NCBI GenBank assembly: GCA_905201505.1
Contig: CAJKOJ010000015.1
Location: 1-34,541, forward strand
DNA from: an uncultured Eubacteriales bacterium
GTDB lineage: Bacteria > Bacillota > Clostridia > Lachnospirales > CAG-274
Length of the DNA: 34,541 nucleotides
Reading direction: 5' to 3'
Part shown: positions 1-8,486 of the stretch, one piece after another
How the letters are laid out: each line of letters opens with the position of its first letter
How positions within the stretch are numbered: the first letter of the stretch is position 1
Made by a program: the position numbers and the translations under genes
Notes under the pieces: generated by a model
What the model was told of the DNA's origin: nothing
The model's input: the letters and a program-made list of their open reading frames with translations, nothing else
Databases searched by the model: none

Positions 1-25
1 ACTGTCTGGGAAACAATATCTAAAA

Positions 26-98
26 TGGGAACAACAGGGCTCGAACCTGTGACCCCCTGCTTGTAAGGCAGATGCTCTCCCAGCTGAGCTATGCTCCC
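26..98 (-). tRNA. tRNA-Val (anticodon UAC)
   Basis: A 73-nt cloverleaf is readable on the minus strand. The acceptor arm GGGAGCA pairs with TGTTCCC and the discriminator base is A. The D arm contains AGCTCAGCTGGGAGAGC, the anticodon loop is CTTACAA (anticodon at 63-65), and the T arm carries GGTTCGAGCCC. The terminal CCA is not encoded. The sequence closely follows Bacillus/Clostridium valine tRNAs. A consensus promoter lies just upstream. Confidence 0.95.
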
Positions 99-134
99 AT
101 TTTGTGTCCTGATTTTCACCCGAACACAAATAAC

Positions 135-163
135 ATTATATCAGAACTTATCAGTCTTGTCAA
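135..163 (-). promoter_or_regulatory. Sigma-A promoter of tRNA-Val
   Basis: A perfect TTGACA (163-158) and a perfect TATAAT (140-135) are separated by 17 nt on the minus strand. The predicted start lies about 30 nt before the mature tRNA. Such a consensus promoter is typical of stable RNA genes. Confidence 0.85.
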
Positions 164-171
164 CAATTTTT

Positions 172-918
172 TTAGTTTTTTTCAAATTTTTTTATTTCTT
201 CCATAACGTGGGACAACACTACACCTATTTTATCACTTATAATCAAAGAAGCTCTTTCATCATATGATGTTTCACTCTTGTTTATAAGTACCAGCATATC
301 CCCCCTGTATACTCCAACAAGACCTGCTGCAGGATATACTACAAGGGAAGTTCCCCCTACAATAAGCATATCAGCATTTTTTATTGCATTATATGCACCA
401 TTCCAAACATTATCATCAAGTCCTTCTTCATATAAAACAACATCAGGTTTTATTACTCCGCCGCATTCACAGTATGGAACACCTTTCATTGATATTATAT
501 CTTCTGCACTATAAAATTTACCGCATTTCATACAATAATTTCTGTGTACACTCCCATGAAGTTCATAAACAGTCTTACTTCCCGCCATCTGATGCAAACC
601 GTCAATGTTTTGTGTTACAACAGCCTTTAATTTGCCCATTTTTTCAAGTTCAGCCAAAGCATAGTGTGCAGCATTTGGCTTAGCATCACGGCAAATTAAA
701 TTATTCTTGTAATAGTCAAAAAAAACTTCCTTATTTTTGTCAAAAAAACTTCTGCTAATAAGTGTTTCAGGAGGATAGCCATACTCATTTTTTGCAGCAT
801 AAAGTCCGTCTGCACTTCTAAAATCAGGTATATTACTTTCAGTTGATACACCTGCCCCGCCTAGAAACACAATATTATTACTGTTTTTAATTAACTGGAC
901 TAATTTATCGTAAGACAT
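172..918 (-). CDS. NAD-dependent protein deacylase, Sir2 family
   Basis: This is a sirtuin of 248 residues, the usual bacterial length. It removes acyl groups from protein lysines using NAD+, releasing nicotinamide and O-acyl-ADP-ribose in the cytoplasm. The NAD site GGAGVS is at residues 20-25, followed by PDFRS. QNIDGLH is at 103-109 and the catalytic His is H121 in LHGS. A small zinc module uses C129-x2-C132 and C150-x-C152, and the late motif GGTSL is present. The start ATG abuts the stop of the aminotransferase gene (TAAATG), so it is the last gene of the Lrp-aminotransferase-Sir2 operon. The acyl preference and target proteins cannot be read from the sequence. I see no clear intrinsic terminator after it. 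Confidence 0.93.
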   Translation of the reverse strand: MSYDKLVQLIKNSNNIVFLGGAGVSTESNIPDFRSADGLYAAKNEYGYPPETLISRSFFDKNKEVFFDYYKNNLICRDAKPNAAHYALAELEKMGKLKAVVTQNIDGLHQMAGSKTVYELHGSVHRNYCMKCGKFYSAEDIISMKGVPYCECGGVIKPDVVLYEEGLDDNVWNGAYNAIKNADMLIVGGTSLVVYPAAGLVGVYRGDMLVLINKSETSYDERASLIISDKIGVVLSHVMEEIKKFEKN

Positions 919-2109
919 TTATTTAGCTTCCTTTTCAGATTTAACTCTTTTTACAAATCTTGCAATTATATTTAAAGCAACCTTTATTTCTTCAACAGAA
1001 TAGGCATAAGAACATCTTATAAAGCCCTCACCGCTTTCTCCAAAAGCAGTGCCCGGAACAACTGCAACCTTTTCTTCAAAAAGCAGCCTTTCACAAAATT
1101 CATCAGAACTTAAACCTGTAGACTTAATACAAGGGAATAAATAGAAGGCTCCTTGTGCATCATAGCAATCAAGTCCCATATCAAGGAATCCCTTACGCAT
1201 AAACTTTCTTCTCATATCATATTCCTTACGCATTTTTTCAACAGCATCATCGCAGTTTCTCAATGCCTCAATAGCAGCCTGCTGACTTGTTGTAGGTGCA
1301 CACATAATACAATACTGATGTATCTTTGTCATAGCAGATATAATTTCTTTTGGACCGGCAGCATAACCTAATCTCCAACCAGTCATAGCATAAGCCTTTG
1401 AAAAGCCGTTTATTACAATTGTTTTATCTCTCATACCTTCTACAGAAGCAATCGAAACATGTTTTTTGCCCCCATATGTAAGCTCAGAATATATCTCATC
1501 ACTTATTACAAGAATATCCTTATCCCTTAAAAAATCAGCAAGTTTTTCAAGATCTTCTCTTTCCATAATTGCACCTGTAGGATTGTTTGGGTAAGGTAAT
1601 ATAATAGCCTTTGTTTTACTGGTAATTTTATCTTTAATATCTTCAACAGTAAGCTTGAAATCATTTTCAGCTTTCGTATTTACGACCACCGGCACACCGT
1701 CTGCCATTGATACACAGGGCTTGTAGCTTACATAAGACGGTTCAGGTACAAGGACTTCCTCACCATAATTAAGCACAGCTCTTAAAGCAAGATCAATACT
1801 TTCACTTGCCCCTACAGTTACAATGATCTCATTATTAGCACAATATGTACAGTCTATCTTCCTTTTTAAATACTTCTTTATCTCTTTTCTAAGTTCAAGC
1901 AATCCTGCATTTGATGAATAAACAGTCTTACCTTTTTCAAGATTATATATACCCTTTTCTCTAATAGCCCAAGGAGTGTCAAAATCAGGCTCACCAACAC
2001 CGAGAGAAATAACACCCTCCATTTCACTTGCTATATCAAAAAATTTTCTAATACCGGAAAAGGGCATAATCCGAACCTTTTTTGCAATAAAATCTTCCGG
2101 TTTCATCAT
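919..2109 (-). CDS. PLP-dependent aminotransferase, class I (AlaT/YugH-like)
   Basis: This fold-type I aminotransferase has 396 residues. The N-terminal stretch around SGIRKFFD and ISLGVGEPDF, PNNPTG (174-179), the cofactor-contacting D204 in SDEIY, the Schiff-base lysine K238 in GFSKAY and R246 in GWRLGY are all present. Overall it resembles the Bacillus PatA/YugH group, where YugH (AlaT) is the alanine transaminase paired with the Lrp-type regulator AlaR. The gene here also follows an Lrp-type regulator, with its ATG overlapping the regulator's TGA stop, which supports an alanine or related amino acid role. The substrate remains an inference; aromatic or branched amino acids are possible. 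Confidence 0.9.
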   Translation of the reverse strand: MMKPEDFIAKKVRIMPFSGIRKFFDIASEMEGVISLGVGEPDFDTPWAIREKGIYNLEKGKTVYSSNAGLLELRKEIKKYLKRKIDCTYCANNEIIVTVGASESIDLALRAVLNYGEEVLVPEPSYVSYKPCVSMADGVPVVVNTKAENDFKLTVEDIKDKITSKTKAIILPYPNNPTGAIMEREDLEKLADFLRDKDILVISDEIYSELTYGGKKHVSIASVEGMRDKTIVINGFSKAYAMTGWRLGYAAGPKEIISAMTKIHQYCIMCAPTTSQQAAIEALRNCDDAVEKMRKEYDMRRKFMRKGFLDMGLDCYDAQGAFYLFPCIKSTGLSSDEFCERLLFEEKVAVVPGTAFGESGEGFIRCSYAYSVEEIKVALNIIARFVKRVKSEKEAK

Positions 2110-2600
2110 GGCGTTACAATCATCCTTTCATCATCTTCAGCTTTCTTTTCAAGTACAACTCCATGATCCTTATATTTTTTAAGTACAAAGTGAGTTGCAG
2201 TACTTAAAACTGAATCAATAGGAGATAACTTATTAGAAACAAAATAAGAAATATCCCTTATATTCTTACCATCCATCATTATAAGCAGATCATACGCACC
2301 TGCCATTAAATATACAGCCTTAACTTCGTCAAATCCGCTTATTCTTTCAGCAATTTTTTCAAATCCCTGATCTCTCTGAGGTGTCACTTTAACTTCAATC
2401 ATAGCTGTAACAAATTGTCTGTCTGTTCTATCCCAATTAATAAGAGTAGTATATCCACAAATAATCTGATCCTTTATCATTTCGTCCATGGCGGCGGCAA
2501 TTTCTTCTGTATTAGTACCAAGCATCGCGGCCATATCCTCAATGCTTACTCTGCTGTTTTTTTCAAGTATTTCAAGAATAATGTTTTTAGTGTTTTCCAT
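2106..2600 (-). CDS. Lrp/AsnC family transcriptional regulator (AlaR-like)
   Basis: A small DNA-binding regulator of about 164 residues. It has an N-terminal winged helix-turn-helix (about residues 3-55; RVSIEDMAAMLG spans the first helices) and a C-terminal RAM/ACT-like ligand domain (VYLMAGAYDLLIMM). Upstream in-frame GTG (2609) and ATG (2606) codons exist, but the Shine-Dalgarno core AGGTGAT at 2611-2605 fits the ATG at 2600 best. It is first in an operon with an aminotransferase (4-nt ATGA-type overlap) and Sir2. Lrp regulators next to aminotransferases usually sense the amino acid concerned and often control their own operon. That link is inferred here from gene order. Confidence 0.9.
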   Translation of the reverse strand: MENTKNIILEILEKNSRVSIEDMAAMLGTNTEEIAAAMDEMIKDQIICGYTTLINWDRTDRQFVTAMIEVKVTPQRDQGFEKIAERISGFDEVKAVYLMAGAYDLLIMMDGKNIRDISYFVSNKLSPIDSVLSTATHFVLKKYKDHGVVLEKKAEDDERMIVTP

Positions 2601-2631
2601 AGCCATCACCTTTCATATTTTTTGTTTATTA

Positions 2632-2660
2632 ATTATACTACACCTTAAATTTAAAGTCAA
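2632..2660 (-). promoter_or_regulatory. Sigma-A promoter of the lrp-aminotransferase-sir2 operon
   Basis: On the minus strand TTGACT (2660-2655) and TATAAT (2637-2632) are separated by 17 nt. The predicted transcript starts about 25 nt before the Lrp gene. Confidence 0.75.
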
Positions 2661-2685
2661 TTAAAGTATATTAAAACAATTAATT

Positions 2686-2717
2686 ACAAAAAAATGCTGA
2701 GTTAGAAACCCAGCATT
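2686..2717 (-). terminator. Intrinsic terminator after topB-ACT operon
   Basis: On the minus strand AATGCTGgGTT and AACtCAGCATT form a stem with a four-base loop, followed by seven T residues. It lies about 170 nt downstream of the ACT-domain gene. The AT-rich stretch between them holds no start-bearing reading frame. Confidence 0.75.
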
Positions 2718-2886
2718 AAAATTCATATATTTTACAAAATTTATTCAAACTTTAATTTTGCACTTTCACTACGATTTTTTTAACTTTTCTTCTAATACAA
2801 TTAAATATCTTTCCAAATTATTAAAATCAATTTTTATATTACTAAATACAACTAATTTTTTGTTAATTACATAATCTAAATTAAAT

Positions 2887-3252
2887 TTATATTATCTTAT
2901 AACCATAGTTTTCAAGTGCCATTATACTCTTATTAAGATCTCTTTCTTTTACAAATATATAGTCTGTATTATAAGTTGATACAGCAAAAATACCAACTTT
3001 ATTATCTGCCAAAATTTTTGAAATTTTAGACAATATACCAATTAGAGAGAAATCAAGAACACCTTCGATTCTAAAAGCTTTCCACCCATTCTCTCTTTCA
3101 ATAGTATTATCGGGAGTTTTTTCACTTTTGCATACAAGAGATATTTCCTCATCTGTCTTTCCCAAAAAACAAAACTCATCACTAAAATCTACATTAGAAA
3201 CATCCCTTATTTTACATACAGTAAAACTTTGCTTTAAAATTTTAATTTTCAT
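2887..3252 (-). CDS. ACT domain-containing protein
   Basis: A 121-residue cytoplasmic protein. The C-terminal half (FRIEGVLDFSLIGILSKISK, then a beta strand GIFAVSTY and TDYIFVKERD) matches the ACT fold used for small-ligand, often amino acid, sensing. The pattern resembles the stand-alone ACT/CASTOR-type proteins common in Firmicutes. No catalytic domain is attached. The ATG sits one base after the topB stop, with its ribosome site AGAAGG inside the end of topB, so the two are translationally linked. The ligand and partner are unknown. Confidence 0.8.
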   Translation of the reverse strand: MKIKILKQSFTVCKIRDVSNVDFSDEFCFLGKTDEEISLVCKSEKTPDNTIERENGWKAFRIEGVLDFSLIGILSKISKILADNKVGIFAVSTYNTDYIFVKERDLNKSIMALENYGYKII

Positions 3253-3253
3253 A

Positions 3254-5389
3254 TTATACCTTCTTTAAATTACTTATTTCAAGCCTGCCGCTGTTGTCCT
3301 CTTTTAATATAACTGTACATGTACACTCCTCTTGTGTATCGGGTTTATGTACACTTAAATTTTCTACTTTGCCATTTTCAAGAATGTTTTTAACAAATAC
3401 ATTATCAATAGCAACTCCATAATTTTCAAGAGCATTTTTCCAAATAGTAAACTTACACCCCTGCTTCCAGTTACTGCAAAAATAACCTTTAGAATTTTCA
3501 AGAATATGTCCTTTGCAGTTAGGACAAACACCTAAAACATTTTTAGCATTTTTGCCTCTTGCCTTTTCCGCAGCAAATATAACCTTGCATTGTGTACTTT
3601 GAGCAGCACCCACAATATAGTTTACATACCTTTTAATTGAACCCATAAATTTTTCAGTATCCATTTTCCCCTTTGCAATAGATGTAAGCCCCTTTTCCCA
3701 CTTTCCTGTCGTTTCAGGGGATTTCATTTCTACAGGTACTATTTCAATAAGTTTCATACCCTTTTCAGTTGGCACAAGAGATTTACCTTTTCTTGTTACA
3801 TACCCAACTTTTATAAGTCTTTCAATTATAGCAGCTCTTGTAGCAGGCGTACCAAGCCCCGATTCTTTAAGCTGTTCCTTTAAGGCTTCATCTTCAACAA
3901 ACCTTCCTGCATTCTCCATTGCAGAAAGAAGAGTTGCCTCATTATATGCCTGAGGAGGCTTTGTTTTCTTTACAGCGGCTTTAGCATTCTTTGTTTCAAA
4001 ATTATCTCCCTCATTTACATCAGGAAGAACTTCCTCTGTCTTCTTTTCCTTTTCAGATTTCACATTAAGCTCTGTCCAGCCTTTATCCACAACAGTTGTA
4101 CCCCTTGTTACAAAACTCTCATTTTCACATTCTGTAACAATCTTAGTGGTATTATAGACATAATATGGATAAAACACCTGCAGAAATCTCCTTGCAATAA
4201 GGTCATACACCTTAAATTCAGTATCACTTAAAGCATTAACTCTGGGATTGACCTCTGTAGGAATAATGGCATGATGGTCACTTAATTTTGTATTGTCCAC
4301 AATTCTTTTGGTAATAGGCAGTTTAGGAAGGTTTACAACATATTCGGCATACTTATTATAATTTTCGGTACCCATTAACTTACCTGCTATTATCTTAAGC
4401 TTTGGTATCATATCATCAGACAAATATCTGCTGTCTGTTCTAGGATATGTAACCATTTTCCTTTTTTCATACAAATCCTGAACGATAGACAAAGTCTGCT
4501 GTGCTGAAAAGCCAAATTTTCTGTTACAATCTCTCTGTAACTCTGTCAGGTCATATAAAAGAGGAGGTGGATTTCTTTTTTCTTCACACTCAACTGATTT
4601 AACTTCAGCCATTTTGCCCTTTACTTTTTTTGCAATTTCATTAGCCTTTGTTTTATCAAGTATTTTTGTTTCCTCAATTTTTTTATCTCTGTCAGTTTTT
4701 ATCTCAAACCACTGACCTTTATATTCCCCAAAGTCAGCCTGTACTTCCCAATATTCAGAAACAACAAAACTGTCAATTTCCTTTTGTCTTGCCACGATAA
4801 TAGCTAAGGTAGGAGTTTGAACTCTTCCAATACTTAAAAGTGTATTGTATTTTATTGTATAAGCTCTGCTTGCATTTATACCCACAAGCCAGTCAGCTTC
4901 TGAACGGCACTTTGCAGAATGATAAAGGTTATCATATTCACTTCCGTCTTTAAGCTTTTCAAATCCCTCTTTAATAGCCTGTGCTGTCATACTTGAAATC
5001 CAAAGTCTCTTAAAAGGCTTGTCACAACCTGAAAGTTCATATATATATCTAAATATTAACTCACCCTCACGTCCGCTGTCCGTTGCACATATTATACTTT
5101 CAATATCATCTGATTTAAGCATTTTTTTTAGGATATTATACTGGTCAACAGTATTTTTAATAGCTTTTATTTTTATATGCTCAGGAATAATTGGCAGTGT
5201 TTCCATCTTCCACTTTTTATATTTTTCATCATATTCTTCAGGCTCGCATAGCGTTACAAGATGACCTACAGCCCAGCTCACTATGTATTCATCATTATAT
5301 AAATAGCCATTTCCGTTTTTACTGCATTTTAATACCTTAGCAATATCCCTTGCTACCGATGGTTTTTCAGCAATAACTAATTTTCTCAT
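3254..5389 (-). CDS. topB: DNA topoisomerase III (type IA)
   Basis: This 711-residue type IA topoisomerase breaks and passes single DNA strands and is thought to decatenate or resolve recombination intermediates. The N-terminal Toprim region starts with AEKPSVARDIAKVL and includes the acidic site ATDSGREGELIF. The domain junction GRVQTPTLAI follows, and the catalytic tyrosine lies in MVTYPRTDSRYL. The C-terminus ends with a short cysteine-containing topoisomerase zinc-type module (CPNC...FCSNWKQGCKF). The length and the single degenerate zinc module fit TopB rather than the longer TopA. The start is supported by GGAAGAGG upstream. It leads a two-gene operon with the ACT protein. Confidence 0.95.
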   Translation of the reverse strand: MRKLVIAEKPSVARDIAKVLKCSKNGNGYLYNDEYIVSWAVGHLVTLCEPEEYDEKYKKWKMETLPIIPEHIKIKAIKNTVDQYNILKKMLKSDDIESIICATDSGREGELIFRYIYELSGCDKPFKRLWISSMTAQAIKEGFEKLKDGSEYDNLYHSAKCRSEADWLVGINASRAYTIKYNTLLSIGRVQTPTLAIIVARQKEIDSFVVSEYWEVQADFGEYKGQWFEIKTDRDKKIEETKILDKTKANEIAKKVKGKMAEVKSVECEEKRNPPPLLYDLTELQRDCNRKFGFSAQQTLSIVQDLYEKRKMVTYPRTDSRYLSDDMIPKLKIIAGKLMGTENYNKYAEYVVNLPKLPITKRIVDNTKLSDHHAIIPTEVNPRVNALSDTEFKVYDLIARRFLQVFYPYYVYNTTKIVTECENESFVTRGTTVVDKGWTELNVKSEKEKKTEEVLPDVNEGDNFETKNAKAAVKKTKPPQAYNEATLLSAMENAGRFVEDEALKEQLKESGLGTPATRAAIIERLIKVGYVTRKGKSLVPTEKGMKLIEIVPVEMKSPETTGKWEKGLTSIAKGKMDTEKFMGSIKRYVNYIVGAAQSTQCKVIFAAEKARGKNAKNVLGVCPNCKGHILENSKGYFCSNWKQGCKFTIWKNALENYGVAIDNVFVKNILENGKVENLSVHKPDTQEECTCTVILKEDNSGRLEISNLKKV

Positions 5390-5471
5390 AAAACCGACCT
5401 CTTCCTGTATTTCAATACTTTATATTTTCTCACAATAGGAAATTTTTTTCAAGGACAAATTAATTTGCAAT

Positions 5472-5502
5472 AAAAAAGGACCTTTGCCATCAGGCTTTTT
5501 TT
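5472..5502 (-). terminator. Possible terminator after the pncB-HAD operon
   Basis: On the minus strand AAAAAAGCCT and AGGtcCTTTTTT can pair with a two-base bulge, placing six T at the 3' side. The stem is weak in G-C pairs. A separate perfect 7-bp hairpin (CAGTTTA/TAAACTG, 5532-5548) lies nearer the gene but has no T tract. Confidence 0.45.
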
Positions 5503-5557
5503 CATTTTCTTTGTTTCAAATCATACTTTAACAGTTTATGCTAAACTGCAGCATTTT

Positions 5558-6199
5558 TTATAAATCAATAAAGTCACAGATATTTTTTACATCTTTTGCT
5601 ATGTAACAGGCTCCAGCCTTTTCAAGCTCCTCTCTGCTTCCAAATCCATAAAGCACACCAATAGTTTTAAGCCTGTTTTTTGTTCCGCCTATTATATCAT
5701 GTTCTCTGTCACCAATCATAACAGCTCTTTCAGTATCAATACTAAACCTGTTTATAGCATATTTTATAACCTCTGACTTATCTGTCCTAACACCATTTAA
5801 TTCACTTCCGGCAACAAAATCAAAGTATTTTTTTATATTAAAATGCTCCAATATAATTTCAGCATATATCCACGGTTTTGATGTAGCAAGTACAATTTTC
5901 TTATTTTTACTTTTTAGTTCTTCAAGTAATACAGCAATTCCATCATACAGCTCATTTTCAAATATCCCATACGGTTCATAATATTCTCTGTATTTAATCA
6001 TTCCTATTCTGGATTCTTCCTCACTTAGTCCTGCATATTTCATAAATGACTGCCTTAAAGGAGGACCGATATATTTATTAAGATCATTTCGGTCCTCAAC
6101 TTTTATATTAAAATACTTCAAAGCATATTCAACAGAATTTTTAATCCCTTCTTGAGAATTTGTTACTGTACCATCTAAATCAAATAAAATATAATCCAT
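5558..6199 (-). CDS. HAD-superfamily phosphatase, phosphoglycolate phosphatase-like
   Basis: A 213-residue HAD hydrolase of the Gph/PGP subgroup. Motif I FDLDGT gives the nucleophile D7 and the acid D9. An alpha-helical C1 cap follows (about residues 15-80). Motif II is LATSKP, the motif III lysine lies in the central region near GVRTDKSEVI, and motif IV is MIGDREHDI. The start is one base after the pncB stop with GGGGAG just upstream, so it is translated together with pncB. The substrate cannot be deduced. Next to an NAD-salvage enzyme, a nucleotide or sugar-phosphate by-product is one possibility. Confidence 0.88.
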   Translation of the reverse strand: MDYILFDLDGTVTNSQEGIKNSVEYALKYFNIKVEDRNDLNKYIGPPLRQSFMKYAGLSEEESRIGMIKYREYYEPYGIFENELYDGIAVLLEELKSKNKKIVLATSKPWIYAEIILEHFNIKKYFDFVAGSELNGVRTDKSEVIKYAINRFSIDTERAVMIGDREHDIIGGTKNRLKTIGVLYGFGSREELEKAGACYIAKDVKNICDFIDL

Positions 6200-6200
6200 T

Positions 6201-7649
6201 TTATCTCCCCATATCCTTAAGCATCTGCATTTTTACATCATATAGTTTCTGTGACAAATCAACATATACATTGTGAGGATTTACAAGACGCCTTGCCTCA
6301 TTCCACAGAGTACTGAGCTCACTTATGCAATAATCTCGTATTTCCATTACAGGCTTTGATTTTGCCACACACCTACCGTTTATAAACAAAGGTTCCATAA
6401 GTTCCCTTATTGTATAAGTTCCTGCTTTCAGTACGGTCTTTTTCCATGGTTCTTTAGGGTCAAATATAGTCATATCCTCGTTCTCATCAAAAACTTCATC
6501 ATCAAAACAAATCAGATCAGCTTTTATCTTCTTATGTGCCTTTTCATATATTCTTATAATTTTTTTATTTCCGGGATTAGTAATTTTTTCAGTATTTTCA
6601 GAAAGCTTGATTTTAGGAATAAATTTTCCGTTTTTCATTACAGCGGCAAGCTTGTACACACCACCGAATGATGGACAGTCCTTAGCTGTTATAAGATGTG
6701 TACCCACGCCCCACGCTGTAATTTTTGCCCCCTGCTGTAATTTAAGACTTTCAATAATATTTTCATCAAGATCATTAGATGCAGCAATTACAGCATCTTT
6801 AAAACCTGCCTCGTCAAGCATTTTTCTTGCCTCTTTTGAAAGATACGCAAGGTCACCGCTGTCAAGTCTGATACCGTATTTTTTAAGTTCTGTTCCTTCC
6901 TCTTTCATTTCCCTGAACACTCTTATTGCATTTGGAACACCTGATTTTAAGGTATCATAGGTATCCACAAGCAAAGTACAGGAATCTGGGTATAGCTTAG
7001 CGTATTCCTTAAATGCTGTATATTCATCCTCAAAACTCATTATCCAGCTGTGAGCATGTGTACCGCTTACAGGAATATTAAATAACTTTCCTGCTAGAAC
7101 ATTACTTGTAGACACACATCCGCCAATAACAGCAGCTCTTGCTCCGTAAATTCCTGCGTCAGGTCCTTGGGCACGCCTAAGTCCAAATTCCATTACACCG
7201 TCATCCTGTGCTGCATAGCATACTCTTGATGCCTTTGTAGCAATAAGGCTTTGATGATTTACTATATTTAATATAGCAGTTTCCACAAGCTGAGCTTCCA
7301 TAATAGGTGCAATAACCTTGATAACAGGTTCTCTTGGGAATATAACACTCCCTTCAGGAATAGCATAAATATCACCGCTGAACTTAAAATCCTTAAGATA
7401 TTCAATAAAATCCATATCAAAAATATTTAAACTTTTTAAATATTCTATATCATCACTTTCAAACTTCAAATTTTTTATATATTCAACTACCTGCTCTATG
7501 CCACAGCAAATAGCATAGCCGCTCTTAAAAGGATTTTCTCTGTAAAAAGCGTCAAATATCACAACTTCATTTCTGTTTTTATTTTTAAAATAAGCCTGCA
7601 TCATTGTAAGTTCGTACAAATCAGTAAGCAAAGTAAGATTTTCAGACAT
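6201..7649 (-). CDS. pncB: Nicotinate phosphoribosyltransferase
   Basis: This 482-residue enzyme converts nicotinate and PRPP (with ATP) to nicotinate mononucleotide, the entry step of the Preiss-Handler NAD salvage route. The N-terminus LLTDLYELTMMQAYF is characteristic of the family. FGLRRAQGPDAG, the phosphorylatable histidine region SGTHAHSW and the phosphate-binding RLDSGDLA are all present. The C-terminal extension (about residues 360-482) matches the longer clostridial form. It is followed one base later by a HAD phosphatase and has a good promoter at 7688-7717, divergent from an Lrp regulator. No nicotinamidase gene is present in the window. Confidence 0.95.
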   Translation of the reverse strand: MSENLTLLTDLYELTMMQAYFKNKNRNEVVIFDAFYRENPFKSGYAICCGIEQVVEYIKNLKFESDDIEYLKSLNIFDMDFIEYLKDFKFSGDIYAIPEGSVIFPREPVIKVIAPIMEAQLVETAILNIVNHQSLIATKASRVCYAAQDDGVMEFGLRRAQGPDAGIYGARAAVIGGCVSTSNVLAGKLFNIPVSGTHAHSWIMSFEDEYTAFKEYAKLYPDSCTLLVDTYDTLKSGVPNAIRVFREMKEEGTELKKYGIRLDSGDLAYLSKEARKMLDEAGFKDAVIAASNDLDENIIESLKLQQGAKITAWGVGTHLITAKDCPSFGGVYKLAAVMKNGKFIPKIKLSENTEKITNPGNKKIIRIYEKAHKKIKADLICFDDEVFDENEDMTIFDPKEPWKKTVLKAGTYTIRELMEPLFINGRCVAKSKPVMEIRDYCISELSTLWNEARRLVNPHNVYVDLSQKLYDVKMQMLKDMGR

Positions 7650-7687
7650 AATTACACCCCCTGCAACAATAAATATATTTATATATA

Positions 7688-7717
7688 AGTATACTACATA
7701 ATAACAGAAAATATCAA
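7688..7717 (-). promoter_or_regulatory. Promoter of pncB operon
   Basis: On the minus strand TTGATA (7717-7712) and TATACT (7693-7688) are spaced by 18 nt, about 39 nt before the pncB ATG. Confidence 0.6.
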
Positions 7718-7816
7718 TATACTAATTTAATTTAACAATTTGGTAATTATCAATTTACATATTATATTTTAATTGTCATTTAAGCTCGAAATATAATAAA
7801 AGTATAATTTTTAAAC

Positions 7817-7845
7817 TGGACATTATTATTTTTATATGATAAAAT
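7817..7845 (+). promoter_or_regulatory. Promoter of the second Lrp-type regulator
   Basis: TGGACA (7817-7822) and TAAAAT (7840-7845) are spaced by 17 nt. The start would lie about 35 nt before the ATG. The 237-nt region shared with pncB is very AT-rich, and I see no clear riboswitch in it. Confidence 0.6.
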
Positions 7846-7886
7846 ATAAGATAACTTAATTTAATTAACCCAAAGGAGATTTTACC

Positions 7887-8324
7887 ATGGACAGCATAGA
7901 TATGCAGATACTGGATATGCTTCAGCATAACGCCAGAACACCGTTAAAAACAATTGCAGAAAAGGTATTTTTGTCCTCTCCCGCAGTATCTACAAGAATA
8001 GAACATTTAGAAAAACAAGGCATAATAAAAGGCTATACAGCTGTTGTAGACAGAGAACAATTGGGCTATCACATAACAGCTTTTATAAATCTTGAAATGG
8101 AACCTATACAAAAACAGGACTTCTATCCTTGGATAAGCGAAGTGCCAAATGTACTTGAATGTAATTGTGTTACAGGTGATTACAGTATGCTTTTAAAAGT
8201 AGGTTTTCCAAGCACAGTAGATCTTGATGTATTTATAGGAAAACTTCAGCAGTTTGGCAGAACAAGTACTCAAATTGTTTTTTCAACGCCCGTTGAACAC
8301 AGGGGAATTAAAATTACTGAATAA
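7887..8324 (+). CDS. Lrp/AsnC family transcriptional regulator
   Basis: A 145-residue feast/famine-type regulator. The N-terminal helix-turn-helix (about residues 3-55: DMQILDMLQHNART, then VFLSSPAVSTRIEHLEKQGII) precedes the RAM ligand-binding domain (about 65-145, including CVTGDYSMLLKV). AAAGGAG lies at a good distance from the ATG. It is monocistronic, with its own promoter and terminator, and divergent from pncB. It differs from the window's other Lrp protein in length and sequence. Its target genes and effector amino acid are unknown; autoregulation is common in the family. Confidence 0.9.
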   Translation: MDSIDMQILDMLQHNARTPLKTIAEKVFLSSPAVSTRIEHLEKQGIIKGYTAVVDREQLGYHITAFINLEMEPIQKQDFYPWISEVPNVLECNCVTGDYSMLLKVGFPSTVDLDVFIGKLQQFGRTSTQIVFSTPVEHRGIKITE

Positions 8325-8331
8325 AAGAACA

Positions 8332-8390
8332 AACAGAATGCTTTCAACTCAATCCCATTACGGATAGTTTAATCAAGCATTCTGTTTTTA
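8332..8390 (+). terminator. Terminator after the Lrp regulator, with nested inner stem
   Basis: AACAGAATGCTT (8332-8343) pairs perfectly with AAGCATTCTGTT (8375-8386), followed by a T run. The long loop can itself fold (AACT/AGTT and ATCC/GGAT), giving an extended hairpin. Confidence 0.75.
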
Positions 8391-8417
8391 ATTTATATTC
8401 TTATATATTACTTTCTA

Positions 8418-8446
8418 TTGACATATGAACAATTGTATGTTACCTT
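8418..8446 (+). promoter_or_regulatory. Likely promoter of the ZIP transporter gene
   Basis: A perfect TTGACA (8418-8423) is followed after 17 nt by TACCTT (8441-8446), a weak -10 element. A candidate operator lies immediately downstream. Confidence 0.5.
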
Positions 8447-8453
8447 ATATTCA

Positions 8454-8469
8454 GTTAGCTATAACTAAC
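8454..8469 (+). promoter_or_regulatory. Candidate metalloregulator operator (DtxR/MntR-like palindrome)
   Basis: GTTAG (8454-8458) and CTAAC (8465-8469) form a near-perfect 16-bp palindrome with one mismatched pair. It lies between the promoter and the ribosome site of a metal transporter gene. The TTAG/CTAA half-sites recall DtxR/IdeR-type boxes. The assignment is inference from motif and context. Confidence 0.35.
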
Positions 8470-8486
8470 CAGGAAGGAGTTGTTTT

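Noticed and set aside
2769..2891. A 41-codon open frame on the minus strand after the ACT gene, with a protein-like end (LERYLIVLEEKLKKS)
   Set aside because: It has no ATG, GTG or supported start and follows an in-frame stop. In AT-rich sequence this may be chance, though a gene remnant cannot be excluded.
172..7649. Sir2 and pncB as one NAD-recycling system
   Set aside because: They lie in different operons about 5 kb apart with unrelated genes between, and no nicotinamidase is present. A functional link is not supported by the layout.
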